A stretch of 64,000 nt of DNA, taken from positions 1 through 64,000 of the forward strand of contig CAIPMW010000058.1 of the NCBI GenBank assembly GCA_903866255.1, read 5' to 3'. This stretch comes from an uncultured Chlorobiaceae bacterium (lineage in GTDB: Bacteria; Bacteroidota; Chlorobiia; Chlorobiales; Chlorobiaceae). The notes under the pieces are model-generated. The model made no database searches, was not told the DNA's origin, and saw nothing but the letters and a program-made list of their open reading frames with translations. The position numbers and the translations under genes were made by a program. Positions 6,790 to 13,887 of the stretch are shown one piece after another; within the stretch, counting starts at the first letter, position 1; every line of letters starts with the position of its first letter.

Positions 6790-8160
6790 ATGAAGAAAAC
6801 TAAAATTGCAGCAATTCTTTCACTCGGTATGGTTCCCGCCATGTTCTGGAGTTCCGAAAGTCAGGCAATACCATCGTGGGCAAGGAAATACAATGTATCC
6901 TGTTACATGTGCCACTCAGGATTTCCGCAGAGAAATGCCGTAGGTGAGGCCTTCCAGAACAACGGCTTTCGTTTTCCAGACGCAACCGAAGCTGCATTAA
7001 CCAAGCAGAAGAATATCAAGATTGGAAATGACGAATGGGATAAGCTGGCTCCAAATGCACCATTCCAGGGTTCATTCCCACAGTTTGATGCGCTGAGCAT
7101 GACGCTGGGAGGCAGGCTTATTAACTATACATCGCAGCAGTCATTAAAAGTAGGGGGGACGACAGCAAGGACTCTTGCCGGGAAGCAATTTAACTGGGCC
7201 GCGCCAAACAGTGTTTCCCTTTTTTATGGCGGCTCGCTCGGTGACGATATTACTTTCTTTGGTCAGTTAGGAGGATTTAATGGTTACCTCACTGCAGCCC
7301 CCAGTACAGCGTCCCCAACAAGCCAACTTACAAGCAATGCAAGGGTTGTTTATAGGTTGGCCCACGGATTTAAATTTGCGATGGGTACCCAGTTCAGTGC
7401 TATTGGGTGGAATGGAACAGGTGCTGGTGGAGTCGTAAACGTCAGCGGTTTACTTCCTTCACCGAGCAACTATGCTGAGCTCCAGCTCACCAGAGGTGAA
7501 ACTGGTGGATACTCTGTTGTTGCAGGTAGCAGTGTTGACTTGCCTCCAGGCCAAATAACAAATGCAGCTACTGCAGCCCTGTCAACTGCCGGGAATATTG
7601 ATAATCACGTCTATCTGCGGGCAAAGGTGAAGCTTGTGGGCGCAGGTATGCTCAGTGGAGCAAATGGGACTTTAGGCAACTCTTATAATGGCCTTGATAA
7701 TCAGGTAACCCTTGGTTTTGGTCTCTCTTCAGCAAAAAACAAGGCTATATTTGGTGGTGCCTATGCCGGTGAAACTCTTGTTTATGGCGCTGATATACAG
7801 GCAGTCCATAACAACTCGCTCGTTGGTGTCGCTGTCAGCAGGGACAAGGATTTTGGCTTGAACAACGTCAAGGCTGAAGCTGGTTACTTTGTCTATCCCT
7901 GGCTTTTTGCGAGGGTATCATATACTGACATAGCAAATACAGGCTACACAGTAGCAGCTCCTACTGGCACCGCAGTTGGTAGACATCGTCCAACTGTTGT
8001 TCCTTCTTTAGTTGCTTGGGTCGCGCCAAATGTATCAGTTACAGCGACCTACACCAGGTATACAAAGGAATGGAGGGAAAATGTTGCGGCTGGAGCAGAG
8101 TCTCTTAACAATATTTCTGACCAGAACGCTTTCAACGTGTCTCTGTTAGCAGGCTTCTGA
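6790..8160 (+). CDS. Outer-membrane porin-cytochrome fusion, Cyc2-like
   Basis: The 456-residue product has a signal peptide (cleavage after SQA, about residue 26) followed at once by IPSWARKYNVSCYMCH, a single haem site at 38-42, then PQRNAVGEAFQNNGF. The rest is glycine-rich, with alternating polar and hydrophobic strands, ending in an aromatic residue (LLAGF), as expected for an outer-membrane beta barrel. A short N-terminal haem segment fused to a barrel of about 400 residues is the architecture of Cyc2, the iron oxidase of neutrophilic Fe(II) oxidisers and some Chlorobium. An ACAGGAG ribosome-binding site precedes the ATG. Its promoter and terminator make it monocistronic. True Cyc2 versus a related porin-cytochrome cannot be settled by eye. 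Confidence 0.75.
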   Translation: MKKTKIAAILSLGMVPAMFWSSESQAIPSWARKYNVSCYMCHSGFPQRNAVGEAFQNNGFRFPDATEAALTKQKNIKIGNDEWDKLAPNAPFQGSFPQFDALSMTLGGRLINYTSQQSLKVGGTTARTLAGKQFNWAAPNSVSLFYGGSLGDDITFFGQLGGFNGYLTAAPSTASPTSQLTSNARVVYRLAHGFKFAMGTQFSAIGWNGTGAGGVVNVSGLLPSPSNYAELQLTRGETGGYSVVAGSSVDLPPGQITNAATAALSTAGNIDNHVYLRAKVKLVGAGMLSGANGTLGNSYNGLDNQVTLGFGLSSAKNKAIFGGAYAGETLVYGADIQAVHNNSLVGVAVSRDKDFGLNNVKAEAGYFVYPWLFARVSYTDIANTGYTVAAPTGTAVGRHRPTVVPSLVAWVAPNVSVTATYTRYTKEWRENVAAGAESLNNISDQNAFNVSLLAGF

Positions 8161-8202
8161 TGATATCTTGACACTGCTTTCAAATGCGAAAGCAATTTCT
8201 TC

Positions 8203-8240
8203 AAAAGACATGTCCAGCACCAGTGGACATGTCTTTTTTT
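8203..8240. terminator. Intrinsic terminator after porin-cytochrome gene
   Basis: AAAAGACATGTCCA and TGGACATGTCTTTT form a perfect 14-bp stem with a 7-base loop, followed by further T residues (seven T in all). The A-rich 5' arm could also serve the opposite strand. Confidence 0.92.
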
Positions 8241-8338
8241 ATTATGCAGACTCCGTATCGCCTTTTGCAACACAGCCCTCCCGTTCTCTCAATACTCTGC
8301 GGCATTATTCAGTCTGACACAGGGGATTTTCCTGCATT

Positions 8339-8394
8339 TTTAAGCAAATTTTAAGCTGCGGCTAATTGTCATTTAAGTTCAAATATGCTATCCT
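8339..8394 (+). promoter_or_regulatory. Four-repeat TTAAG box with -10 (box B)
   Basis: TTTAAG (8339), TTTAAG (8350), GCTAAT (8361) and TTTAAG (8372) are spaced exactly 11 bp apart. TATCCT at 8389-8394 starts 17 nt after the start of the fourth unit. Geometry and orientation are identical to boxes A and C. It drives tlpA-DUF4266-DUF3570. Confidence 0.8.
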
Positions 8395-8536
8395 TGTAAG
8401 CAGGAGAGATTTAACCGCATGTTTTAGTGACGTTGTGCGTCTGCATCGCTGATTTGAAGAGTGATGCAGGGTGACGCTTGGCCTGTGTATCCTGTTTTTA
8501 TCACCCAGTTTTCCTTTAACCAAAATCGATACGACA

Positions 8537-9052
8537 ATGGTACGCTTTCAATGTAAGAAGTTAAGAACCCTCCTGCTTGCCTCGCTGCTCTGCGTTGGCT
8601 TCAGTGGCACGTCGCACGCTCTGGAGGTTGGCACCAAGGCACCGGATTTTGAGCTGCCCGGCGCGCAGGGCCCCGTAAAGCTGTCGACTACTACTGGTTC
8701 GTTAATCTACGTCGATTTTTGGGCATCCTGGTGCGGACCGTGCAAGCAGTCGTTTCCCTGGATGAACGCCATGCAGGAAAAATACAAAGCTCAGGGGCTG
8801 AAAATCATTGGTGTCAATCTTGATGCCAAATCTGAAGATGCCAAAAAGTTTTTGGAACAGAATCCGGCTAAATTTACCGTTGCCTTTGATCCAAAAGGGG
8901 TTTTACCAAAAAGTTACGGGGTAAGGGGTATGCCAACCAGTTTTCTCATTGGCAAAAATGGCAAAATTATTTCCCAGCATTTAGGGTTTAACGCTGCTGA
9001 CAGCGAAAAACTTGAAAAAGAGATCAAAGCGGCACTGGAGGCAAACAAATGA
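8537..9052 (+). CDS. TlpA/ResA-family periplasmic thioredoxin
   Basis: The 171-residue product has a signal peptide (MVRFQCKKLR, hydrophobic core, cleavage near SHA) and a thioredoxin fold of the TlpA/AhpC-TSA type: GTKAPDFELPG, the active site WASWCGPCK and the cis-Pro loop GVRGMPTSFLI. It would be a periplasmic thiol-disulfide reductant or oxidant. The GTG at 8471 adds an unlikely leader; the ATG at 8537 gives a clean signal sequence. It is first in an operon, sharing an ATGA overlap with the DUF4266 gene. DsbD (13888) is the obvious source of electrons for it. Confidence 0.88.
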   Translation: MVRFQCKKLRTLLLASLLCVGFSGTSHALEVGTKAPDFELPGAQGPVKLSTTTGSLIYVDFWASWCGPCKQSFPWMNAMQEKYKAQGLKIIGVNLDAKSEDAKKFLEQNPAKFTVAFDPKGVLPKSYGVRGMPTSFLIGKNGKIISQHLGFNAADSEKLEKEIKAALEANK

Positions 9053-9288
9053 ACATGACTGTTATTCAGAAAATATTTTACGCCCTGTTAGTTGTCATCA
9101 CCCTCGGCTTGTCGGGCTGCTCAATTGGTGAGACGGTTCAACCGTGGGACAAGGCAATCCTTGCCAGACCGGAAATGACCTTTGAGGGCGACCCTCTCGA
9201 CACCAAGTATGTTGAGCACATCTACAGCAGCAAAGAGGCTGCCTCTGGTGGCGCCGGAGTTGGCGGCGGCGGATGCGGATGCAATTAA
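9049..9288 (+). CDS. DUF4266 lipoprotein with Gly/Cys-rich tail
   Basis: The 79-residue protein has a lipoprotein signal with lipobox LSGC (Cys24), then SIGETVQPWDKAILARPEM, which I recognise as the DUF4266 core, and a C-terminal SGGAGVGGGGCGCN with Cys76 and Cys78. Its start codon overlaps the tlpA stop by 4 bases, so translation is coupled. From memory, DUF4266 proteins usually neighbour a thioredoxin, a DUF3570 protein and ApbE, and all of these are present here. The function is unknown. The conserved CGC tail could bind metal, carry a modification or be a TlpA redox substrate; this is inference. Confidence 0.82.
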   Translation: MNMTVIQKIFYALLVVITLGLSGCSIGETVQPWDKAILARPEMTFEGDPLDTKYVEHIYSSKEAASGGAGVGGGGCGCN

Positions 9289-9316
9289 CTGTAATTATAA
9301 TTTTCAGGATACTCTT

Positions 9317-10483
9317 ATGAAATCGATCCCGATAAAAAAAACACATCTTGTAGGTGCTACCCTTTTTGCCGCTGCCTTGGCGCTGCCATCGCCTCACCCT
9401 GCCTTTGCTGAAGCTGCTCCTGAAAAAGGGATTGTTGCCTTTAAATATCTTAATTACGAGGATAAAGACACCAACCCTGCTCAGGAGAGGATTGAGGTCA
9501 ACGCCTTTACTGTCATGGCCATGGCACCAATTGCCGGTAAATGGTCGATTAGCACAACTTATACCAATGACTCTGTTTCCGGTGCGTCACCCAGTCACTA
9601 CAATGCAGTTTCCGGTGCATCCATAAAAGAGCATCGGCAGGCGGTTGACCTGGGTCTTACCCGTTACTTCCAGAAAGGAACCATAACGCTTGGCAGCAGC
9701 TATTCCAGCGAAAACGACTACATATCCCGCAGCTATTCTGCGCAAGGTAGCCTTTCTACCGAGGACAAGAATACTACCTTTACGCTTGGTGGCAGCTATA
9801 CAACGGATACTATTAACCCAACTACCGACAAAACCTCCTTTTATGACAAGCAGAGTTTTGCCTTGCTTGCGGGTATAACAAAAATCTTGACCAAGACGGA
9901 TATTGTTCAGCTCAACCTTGGTTTCTCAAGGGGATGGGGTTATTTTAATGACCCCTACAAGATGTTGGATGCTCGGCCAGAGAGACGTGAGAGCGAAACG
10001 ATCATGACGCGCTGGAACCATCACTTTGACGGAACCGACGGTACAAGCAGGATCTCCTATCGCTATTACACCGACACATTCGGCATTCATGCCCATACTT
10101 TTGGCCTTGAGTATGTTCAACCTGTCGCCAGTGACTGGACGATAACGCCGTCAGTAAGGTTCTCATCCCAGACCGCAGCAGACTTTTACTACCCAGTTGG
10201 ACCAGCAGACCCGGCAGATCCTGCTGTACAGCAAGTGTCTCAAGAGGCTCAAGACGCAAAAACAATGGGTTTACCTGTTTCATTAGATCAGCGTCTTTCT
10301 GCTTTTGGAGCACTTACACTTGGTATAAAGGTTGAAAAAAGGATTGCCAAAGAGTGGGTAGTTGATGCAAAGTATGAGATCTATGAGCAGAGAGCTGGCT
10401 GGAGCTTGACTGGCGGCGGAGATAAGGGGTTAGCCCCGTTCAGTGCTACTTTCTTTCAATTGGGAGTGTCACGACAGTTTTAA
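9317..10483 (+). CDS. DUF3570 outer-membrane beta-barrel-like protein
   Basis: The 388-residue product has a signal peptide (cleavage near AFAEA, about residue 32) and many amphipathic strands ending in LGVSRQF, a typical outer-membrane barrel C terminus, as in DUF3570 proteins. An AGGA ribosome-binding site precedes the ATG. The frame is open upstream to 9182 only through the DUF4266 gene. Residues 85-93 read DSVSGASPS and 96-104 NAVSGASIK; the first matches the D-x-x-S/T-G-A-S/T pattern that ApbE enzymes flavinylate. With apbE in the next operon, this protein may carry covalent FMN, but that is unproven. It is the last gene of the box B operon. Confidence 0.83.
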   Translation: MKSIPIKKTHLVGATLFAAALALPSPHPAFAEAAPEKGIVAFKYLNYEDKDTNPAQERIEVNAFTVMAMAPIAGKWSISTTYTNDSVSGASPSHYNAVSGASIKEHRQAVDLGLTRYFQKGTITLGSSYSSENDYISRSYSAQGSLSTEDKNTTFTLGGSYTTDTINPTTDKTSFYDKQSFALLAGITKILTKTDIVQLNLGFSRGWGYFNDPYKMLDARPERRESETIMTRWNHHFDGTDGTSRISYRYYTDTFGIHAHTFGLEYVQPVASDWTITPSVRFSSQTAADFYYPVGPADPADPAVQQVSQEAQDAKTMGLPVSLDQRLSAFGALTLGIKVEKRIAKEWVVDAKYEIYEQRAGWSLTGGGDKGLAPFSATFFQLGVSRQF

Positions 10484-10504
10484 CCCTAATGGGGAGTAAG
10501 CATT

Positions 10505-10539
10505 CCGACAACTGTCTTTTCATTGTAGATGGCTGTCGG
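10505..10539 (+). terminator. Possible weak terminator after DUF3570 gene
   Basis: CCGACA and TGTCGG form a 6-bp stem with a long loop, followed by a TTCGCTTCGCTTTT stretch. There is no clean T tract, so transcription may continue through to the RTX gene. Confidence 0.35.
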
Positions 10540-10762
10540 ATTCGCTTCGCTTTTAAAATGACAAATCTCCCCTTTACTGCCTGCCATTCAGTGCGTTAAG
10601 TTGATAAATCAGATAACATGCGAGCTTACATGTACAGGCGCATTGCAACTGTAGAGTGCGGCACTGTGGTTAAAATTAGTCAGGATCTGACTGAAATTCG
10701 ATGGGCCTCGTGGTGTCGTGATTTAGTTTTGTGACTGCCTGACAGAATAGATGCAGTAGCTT

Positions 10763-10818
10763 TTTAAGTGAAATTTAAGCGGCGATTAATATGGCTTAAA
10801 GAGTCAAAGACGTATCAT
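10763..10818 (+). promoter_or_regulatory. Four-repeat TTAAG box with -10 (box C)
   Basis: TTTAAG (10763), TTTAAG (10774), ATTAAT (10785) and TTAAAG (10796) have an 11-bp period. TATCAT at 10813-10818 starts 17 nt after the start of the fourth unit. The first two units, spacer lengths and -10 position are superimposable on box B. It drives the RTX gene and probably apbE-dsbD. Confidence 0.8.
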
Positions 10819-10857
10819 TGACCTACAATTTTACTTTTCATAACGACAGGGAAAAAT

Positions 10858-12942
10858 ATGGCTACTTATACCAAGACGGGTACTGCCGCTAATGATACCT
10901 TTGCGATTGGCAGTATAACCAATTTCAATGCCCCGAGTTCTGGGTCTATTTTTAATATTGATGGTGGAGCCGGAAGTGATATATTACAATTAAATAACAC
11001 TGGTAGCCTAAGTTATAATTCCAGATTCCCATCTACTGGATTTGTTATTAATCCGGTTAACGCATTGGGAGTGATTGTCGTCTCTGGCGCAAGTTCTGGA
11101 GGGAAAAGTTATACCTTCAATCTGACCAGTGTCGAGACTCTTGTCTTCTCTGACAGGACGGTCACGTTGACCTATGCTGACACCACACCACCTGTATTTG
11201 CTTCGGCAACGGTCAATGGCTCATCGCTTGTCATGACCTATACCGAGGCAAACACCCTTGATGCAGCAAACGCTCCTGCGGTTACTGCCTTTACCGTCTC
11301 CGGCACATCGTCCGGCGCTCACACGGTCAGCGCTGTTGCCGTTAATGCTGCCGCGAAAACAGTTACACTCACGCTTGCCACAGCCGTTGCCAATGGTGAA
11401 ACGGTTACGGTTGCCTACACCGATCCGACAGCAGGCAATGACGTAAAGGCAATCCAGGATGCGGCAGGTAACGATGCGGTTACGTTAGCGGCTACGGCAG
11501 TTACCAACAACACTCCTGTGCCAACAAACCATGCTCCAACTGGAGCAGTTACCATAACCGGCACAGCAACGCAGGGCCAGACACTTACCGAAAGCCATAC
11601 CACACTTGCGGATGCTGACGGAATTGTTGGAACCGTCAGTATACAGTGGTATGCGGGCGGTACGGCTATCTCTGGCGCTACGGCAGCCAACTATACCCTT
11701 ACTTCAAATGAGGTGAACAAGAGCATCAAGGTTGTGGCAAGCTACACTGACGGGCATGGAACTCCAGAAAGTGTAAGCAGCGATACAGTTCTTTTTGGCG
11801 CCACACTGGATCCAGTTACTACCGTTCAGAATGTGGCCGCACTGCATACTGAACTTGATGGTCATGTCCCGGCCACAGGTTATGCCGATGTCCAGGCTGG
11901 AATGGATGACTATTACAAGACGCTCACAACTCTTCACTCTGCAACAACAGATGTGGCGGTACGCACTATCAGCGTTACCTCGCAAGGATCACTCGATGTG
12001 AACCCCTCTGCTCATGAAGCGCTTGTTATCGATACTACCGGGTTGACCCCTGGTGCCCGACTGGATCTGAACAACGTAGACTTTGCCATTATCATCGCCG
12101 ACGAAACCCGTACCACTACAATACGTGGCGGAGAAGGCAATAACATTGTTTACGCAGGCGCTGGCCAGCAGGATATTCTCCTTGGTGCTGGTGATGATAT
12201 CCTGCACGGTGGTGCTGGCAATGACACTATTGGCTCGCTGGGTGGCACTGACCAGCTTTTTGGTGACGCTGGCAATGATATCCTTAGTGGTGGCGATGAC
12301 AATGACACGCTCTGGGGTGGTGCAGGCGATGACACCCTCTGGGGCGGAAACGGGATCGATACTGCTGCCTTCAGTGGAAATTTTGCAAATTACACCATCA
12401 AATTTAATGATACTGATTCAAGCTATCAGATAAAAGATAACGTCGGTACCGATGGCACAGATGTTGTCCACGACGTGGAAGTTTTCCAGTTTGCCGATTT
12501 TCCTGTGGGAAAAATTGACGATAATCTGGATCCCTCATTGAACTCAGTCAATCTTGGTAATCCAGGAGTCACTGGCGTTGCTGTTGGCACAACTATTGTG
12601 TTCACCTTCAGTGAAGACATTGCGTTGAAAGTTGTTGAAAAGGCAACCGACATTGTTGTTCATGCCGGGTCATCTACCGGAGCACCGGTGGCTGCAAGCA
12701 CGACAGTATCAGGGAACACACTCACCATCGATCCAACCGCCAACCTGTCGAACAGTACCCACTATTATGTTACCCTGGCCAGCGGCAGTATCCATGACCT
12801 GTTTGGCCATAGTAATGCGATTACAACCTACGACTTCACGACTGCCGATCCATACGTGGCTCCTCCGGCAGAAAGCAGCAGCGCCGCCATTGCAATTGCC
12901 GGAATTGGTGGCGTTGGCCTTCTTGCATGGTTGCTACTTTAA
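10858..12942 (+). CDS. RTX/Ig-like repeat surface protein with C-terminal membrane tail
   Basis: The 694-residue protein has no Sec signal peptide. An N-terminal beta-rich part is followed by a SwmB-type repeat (about 105-215, with FTVSGTSSGAHTVSAVAV), an Ig-like domain around WYAGGTAISGATAANYTL, and calcium-binding RTX nonapeptides (GGAGNDTIG, FGDAGNDIL, WGGAGDDTL; about 425-500). A Big_5-type Ig domain (about 560-665) comes next. Residues 673-694 form a hydrophobic glycine-rich helix, AAIAIAGIGGVGLLAWLLL. RTX repeats suggest Ca-dependent folding outside the cell and type I secretion, but the terminal membrane segment is unusual for that route. A GACAGGGA ribosome-binding site precedes the ATG. 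It is the first gene after box C and ends 14 bases before apbE. Confidence 0.8.
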   Translation: MATYTKTGTAANDTFAIGSITNFNAPSSGSIFNIDGGAGSDILQLNNTGSLSYNSRFPSTGFVINPVNALGVIVVSGASSGGKSYTFNLTSVETLVFSDRTVTLTYADTTPPVFASATVNGSSLVMTYTEANTLDAANAPAVTAFTVSGTSSGAHTVSAVAVNAAAKTVTLTLATAVANGETVTVAYTDPTAGNDVKAIQDAAGNDAVTLAATAVTNNTPVPTNHAPTGAVTITGTATQGQTLTESHTTLADADGIVGTVSIQWYAGGTAISGATAANYTLTSNEVNKSIKVVASYTDGHGTPESVSSDTVLFGATLDPVTTVQNVAALHTELDGHVPATGYADVQAGMDDYYKTLTTLHSATTDVAVRTISVTSQGSLDVNPSAHEALVIDTTGLTPGARLDLNNVDFAIIIADETRTTTIRGGEGNNIVYAGAGQQDILLGAGDDILHGGAGNDTIGSLGGTDQLFGDAGNDILSGGDDNDTLWGGAGDDTLWGGNGIDTAAFSGNFANYTIKFNDTDSSYQIKDNVGTDGTDVVHDVEVFQFADFPVGKIDDNLDPSLNSVNLGNPGVTGVAVGTTIVFTFSEDIALKVVEKATDIVVHAGSSTGAPVAASTTVSGNTLTIDPTANLSNSTHYYVTLASGSIHDLFGHSNAITTYDFTTADPYVAPPAESSSAAIAIAGIGGVGLLAWLLL

Positions 12943-12956
12943 CCGGAAAAAGAGCT

Positions 12957-13850
12957 ATGGAGGTTTATCGCTTTGGCTTTGATGCCATGGGGGGGAGCGG
13001 CGAGGTCGTTATTGCCCTGGAGAATAAAAAGGAGGCGCACTCCATAGCCAGGATGGCTCTCGCAGAGGTGGGGAGAATTGAGTACAAATACTCCCGTTAT
13101 CGCCCGGAGAGCATTGTTTCGAGGATCAATGCGACCGCCGGTTGCGACTTTGTTGACTGTGATGGCGAGACTGCGGCATTTATCCACTATGCTGACACCC
13201 TTTACGACAAGAGTGGCGGACTGTTTGATATAACGTCGGGGGTGTTGCGCCATTCCTGGGATTTCAGCAAGGGCAACCTTCCTGAACCGGCAAAACTCTC
13301 TGAACAGCTCTCTTTTGTGGGATGGCAACGGGTGGAACGACAAGGCAATGCCATTCGCCTGCCTGTTGCCGGAATGGAGATTGATTTTGGAGGATTTGGC
13401 AAAGAGTACGCTGCTGACCGGGCGGCGGAAATCGTGTTCAACAACGGGGTGAAGTATGGTTATGTAAATCTGTCGGGTGACATCAGGGTTGTAGGCCCAA
13501 GGCCTGATGGAGAGCCCTGGGTTATTGGGATTCAGGATCCCCGACACAAAGAGCGCACCATAGCCTCCATTCCTCTCTATACCGGAGCATTGACAACCAG
13601 TGGTGATTATGAACGCTTTTTTGAGGTTGACGGAAAACGATATTGTCACATTATTCACCCCGTTCGAGGCTATCCTGTCACCTTCTGGAGATCGGTAACG
13701 GTTGTTGCCCCCTCAGCCATTACTGCCGGAAGCTGCACAACCATAGCAATGCTGAAAGAGGCTGAGGGGTTGGGTTTTCTTGAACAATCAGGGTTTGGAT
13801 ACCTGGCAGTCGACCAGCTTGGAATCATCTATCACAAAAACAACCAGTAA
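12957..13850 (+). CDS. apbE: ApbE-family FAD:protein FMN transferase
   Basis: ApbE attaches FMN from FAD covalently to a Thr or Ser of target proteins. The 297-residue product shows FDAMGGSGEV at the N terminus (the usual xMGT position), the Mg/FAD-binding stretch IDFGGFGKEYAADRAAE, GYVNLSGDIRVVG and TSGDYERFFEVDGKRYCHI followed by HPVRGYP. Starting at 12957 it has no signal peptide or lipobox, so it is predicted to be cytoplasmic, unlike classical exported ApbE. The alternative ATG at 12927 overlaps the RTX gene and also lacks a signal. DUF3570 (9317) is a candidate substrate; no NQR or RNF subunit is in the window. Confidence 0.9.
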   Translation: MEVYRFGFDAMGGSGEVVIALENKKEAHSIARMALAEVGRIEYKYSRYRPESIVSRINATAGCDFVDCDGETAAFIHYADTLYDKSGGLFDITSGVLRHSWDFSKGNLPEPAKLSEQLSFVGWQRVERQGNAIRLPVAGMEIDFGGFGKEYAADRAAEIVFNNGVKYGYVNLSGDIRVVGPRPDGEPWVIGIQDPRHKERTIASIPLYTGALTTSGDYERFFEVDGKRYCHIIHPVRGYPVTFWRSVTVVAPSAITAGSCTTIAMLKEAEGLGFLEQSGFGYLAVDQLGIIYHKNNQ

Positions 13851-13887
13851 CTCTTGTGTCTACAGAAATTTTTTACCGGAAAACAAC

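Larger units (their letters stand above)
8161..8536. other. Intergenic region: terminator, then box B promoter
   Basis: This gap of 376 bases contains the terminator at 8203-8240 and the TTAAG box with -10 at 8339-8394. The last 140 bases would be the tlpA leader. No gene is apparent; the frame start at 8471 is an unlikely GTG extension of tlpA. Confidence 0.6.
10484..10857. other. Intergenic region: weak hairpin, then box C promoter
   Basis: The 374-base gap holds a weak hairpin at 10505-10539 and the TTAAG box with -10 at 10763-10818. The middle (10560-10740) contains short inverted sequences but no gene or clear motif. Confidence 0.55.

Noticed and set aside
7478-7492. GAGCTCCAGCTC inside the porin-cytochrome gene as a third copy of the palindrome
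   Set aside because: Only the 12-base centre matches. The flanking arms differ and it is in-frame coding sequence.
11650-11700. SGATAAN in the RTX protein as an ApbE flavinylation site
   Set aside because: The motif is part of a common Ig-like repeat pattern (AISGATAANYTLT), without the preceding Asp, and is frequent in adhesins that carry no flavin.
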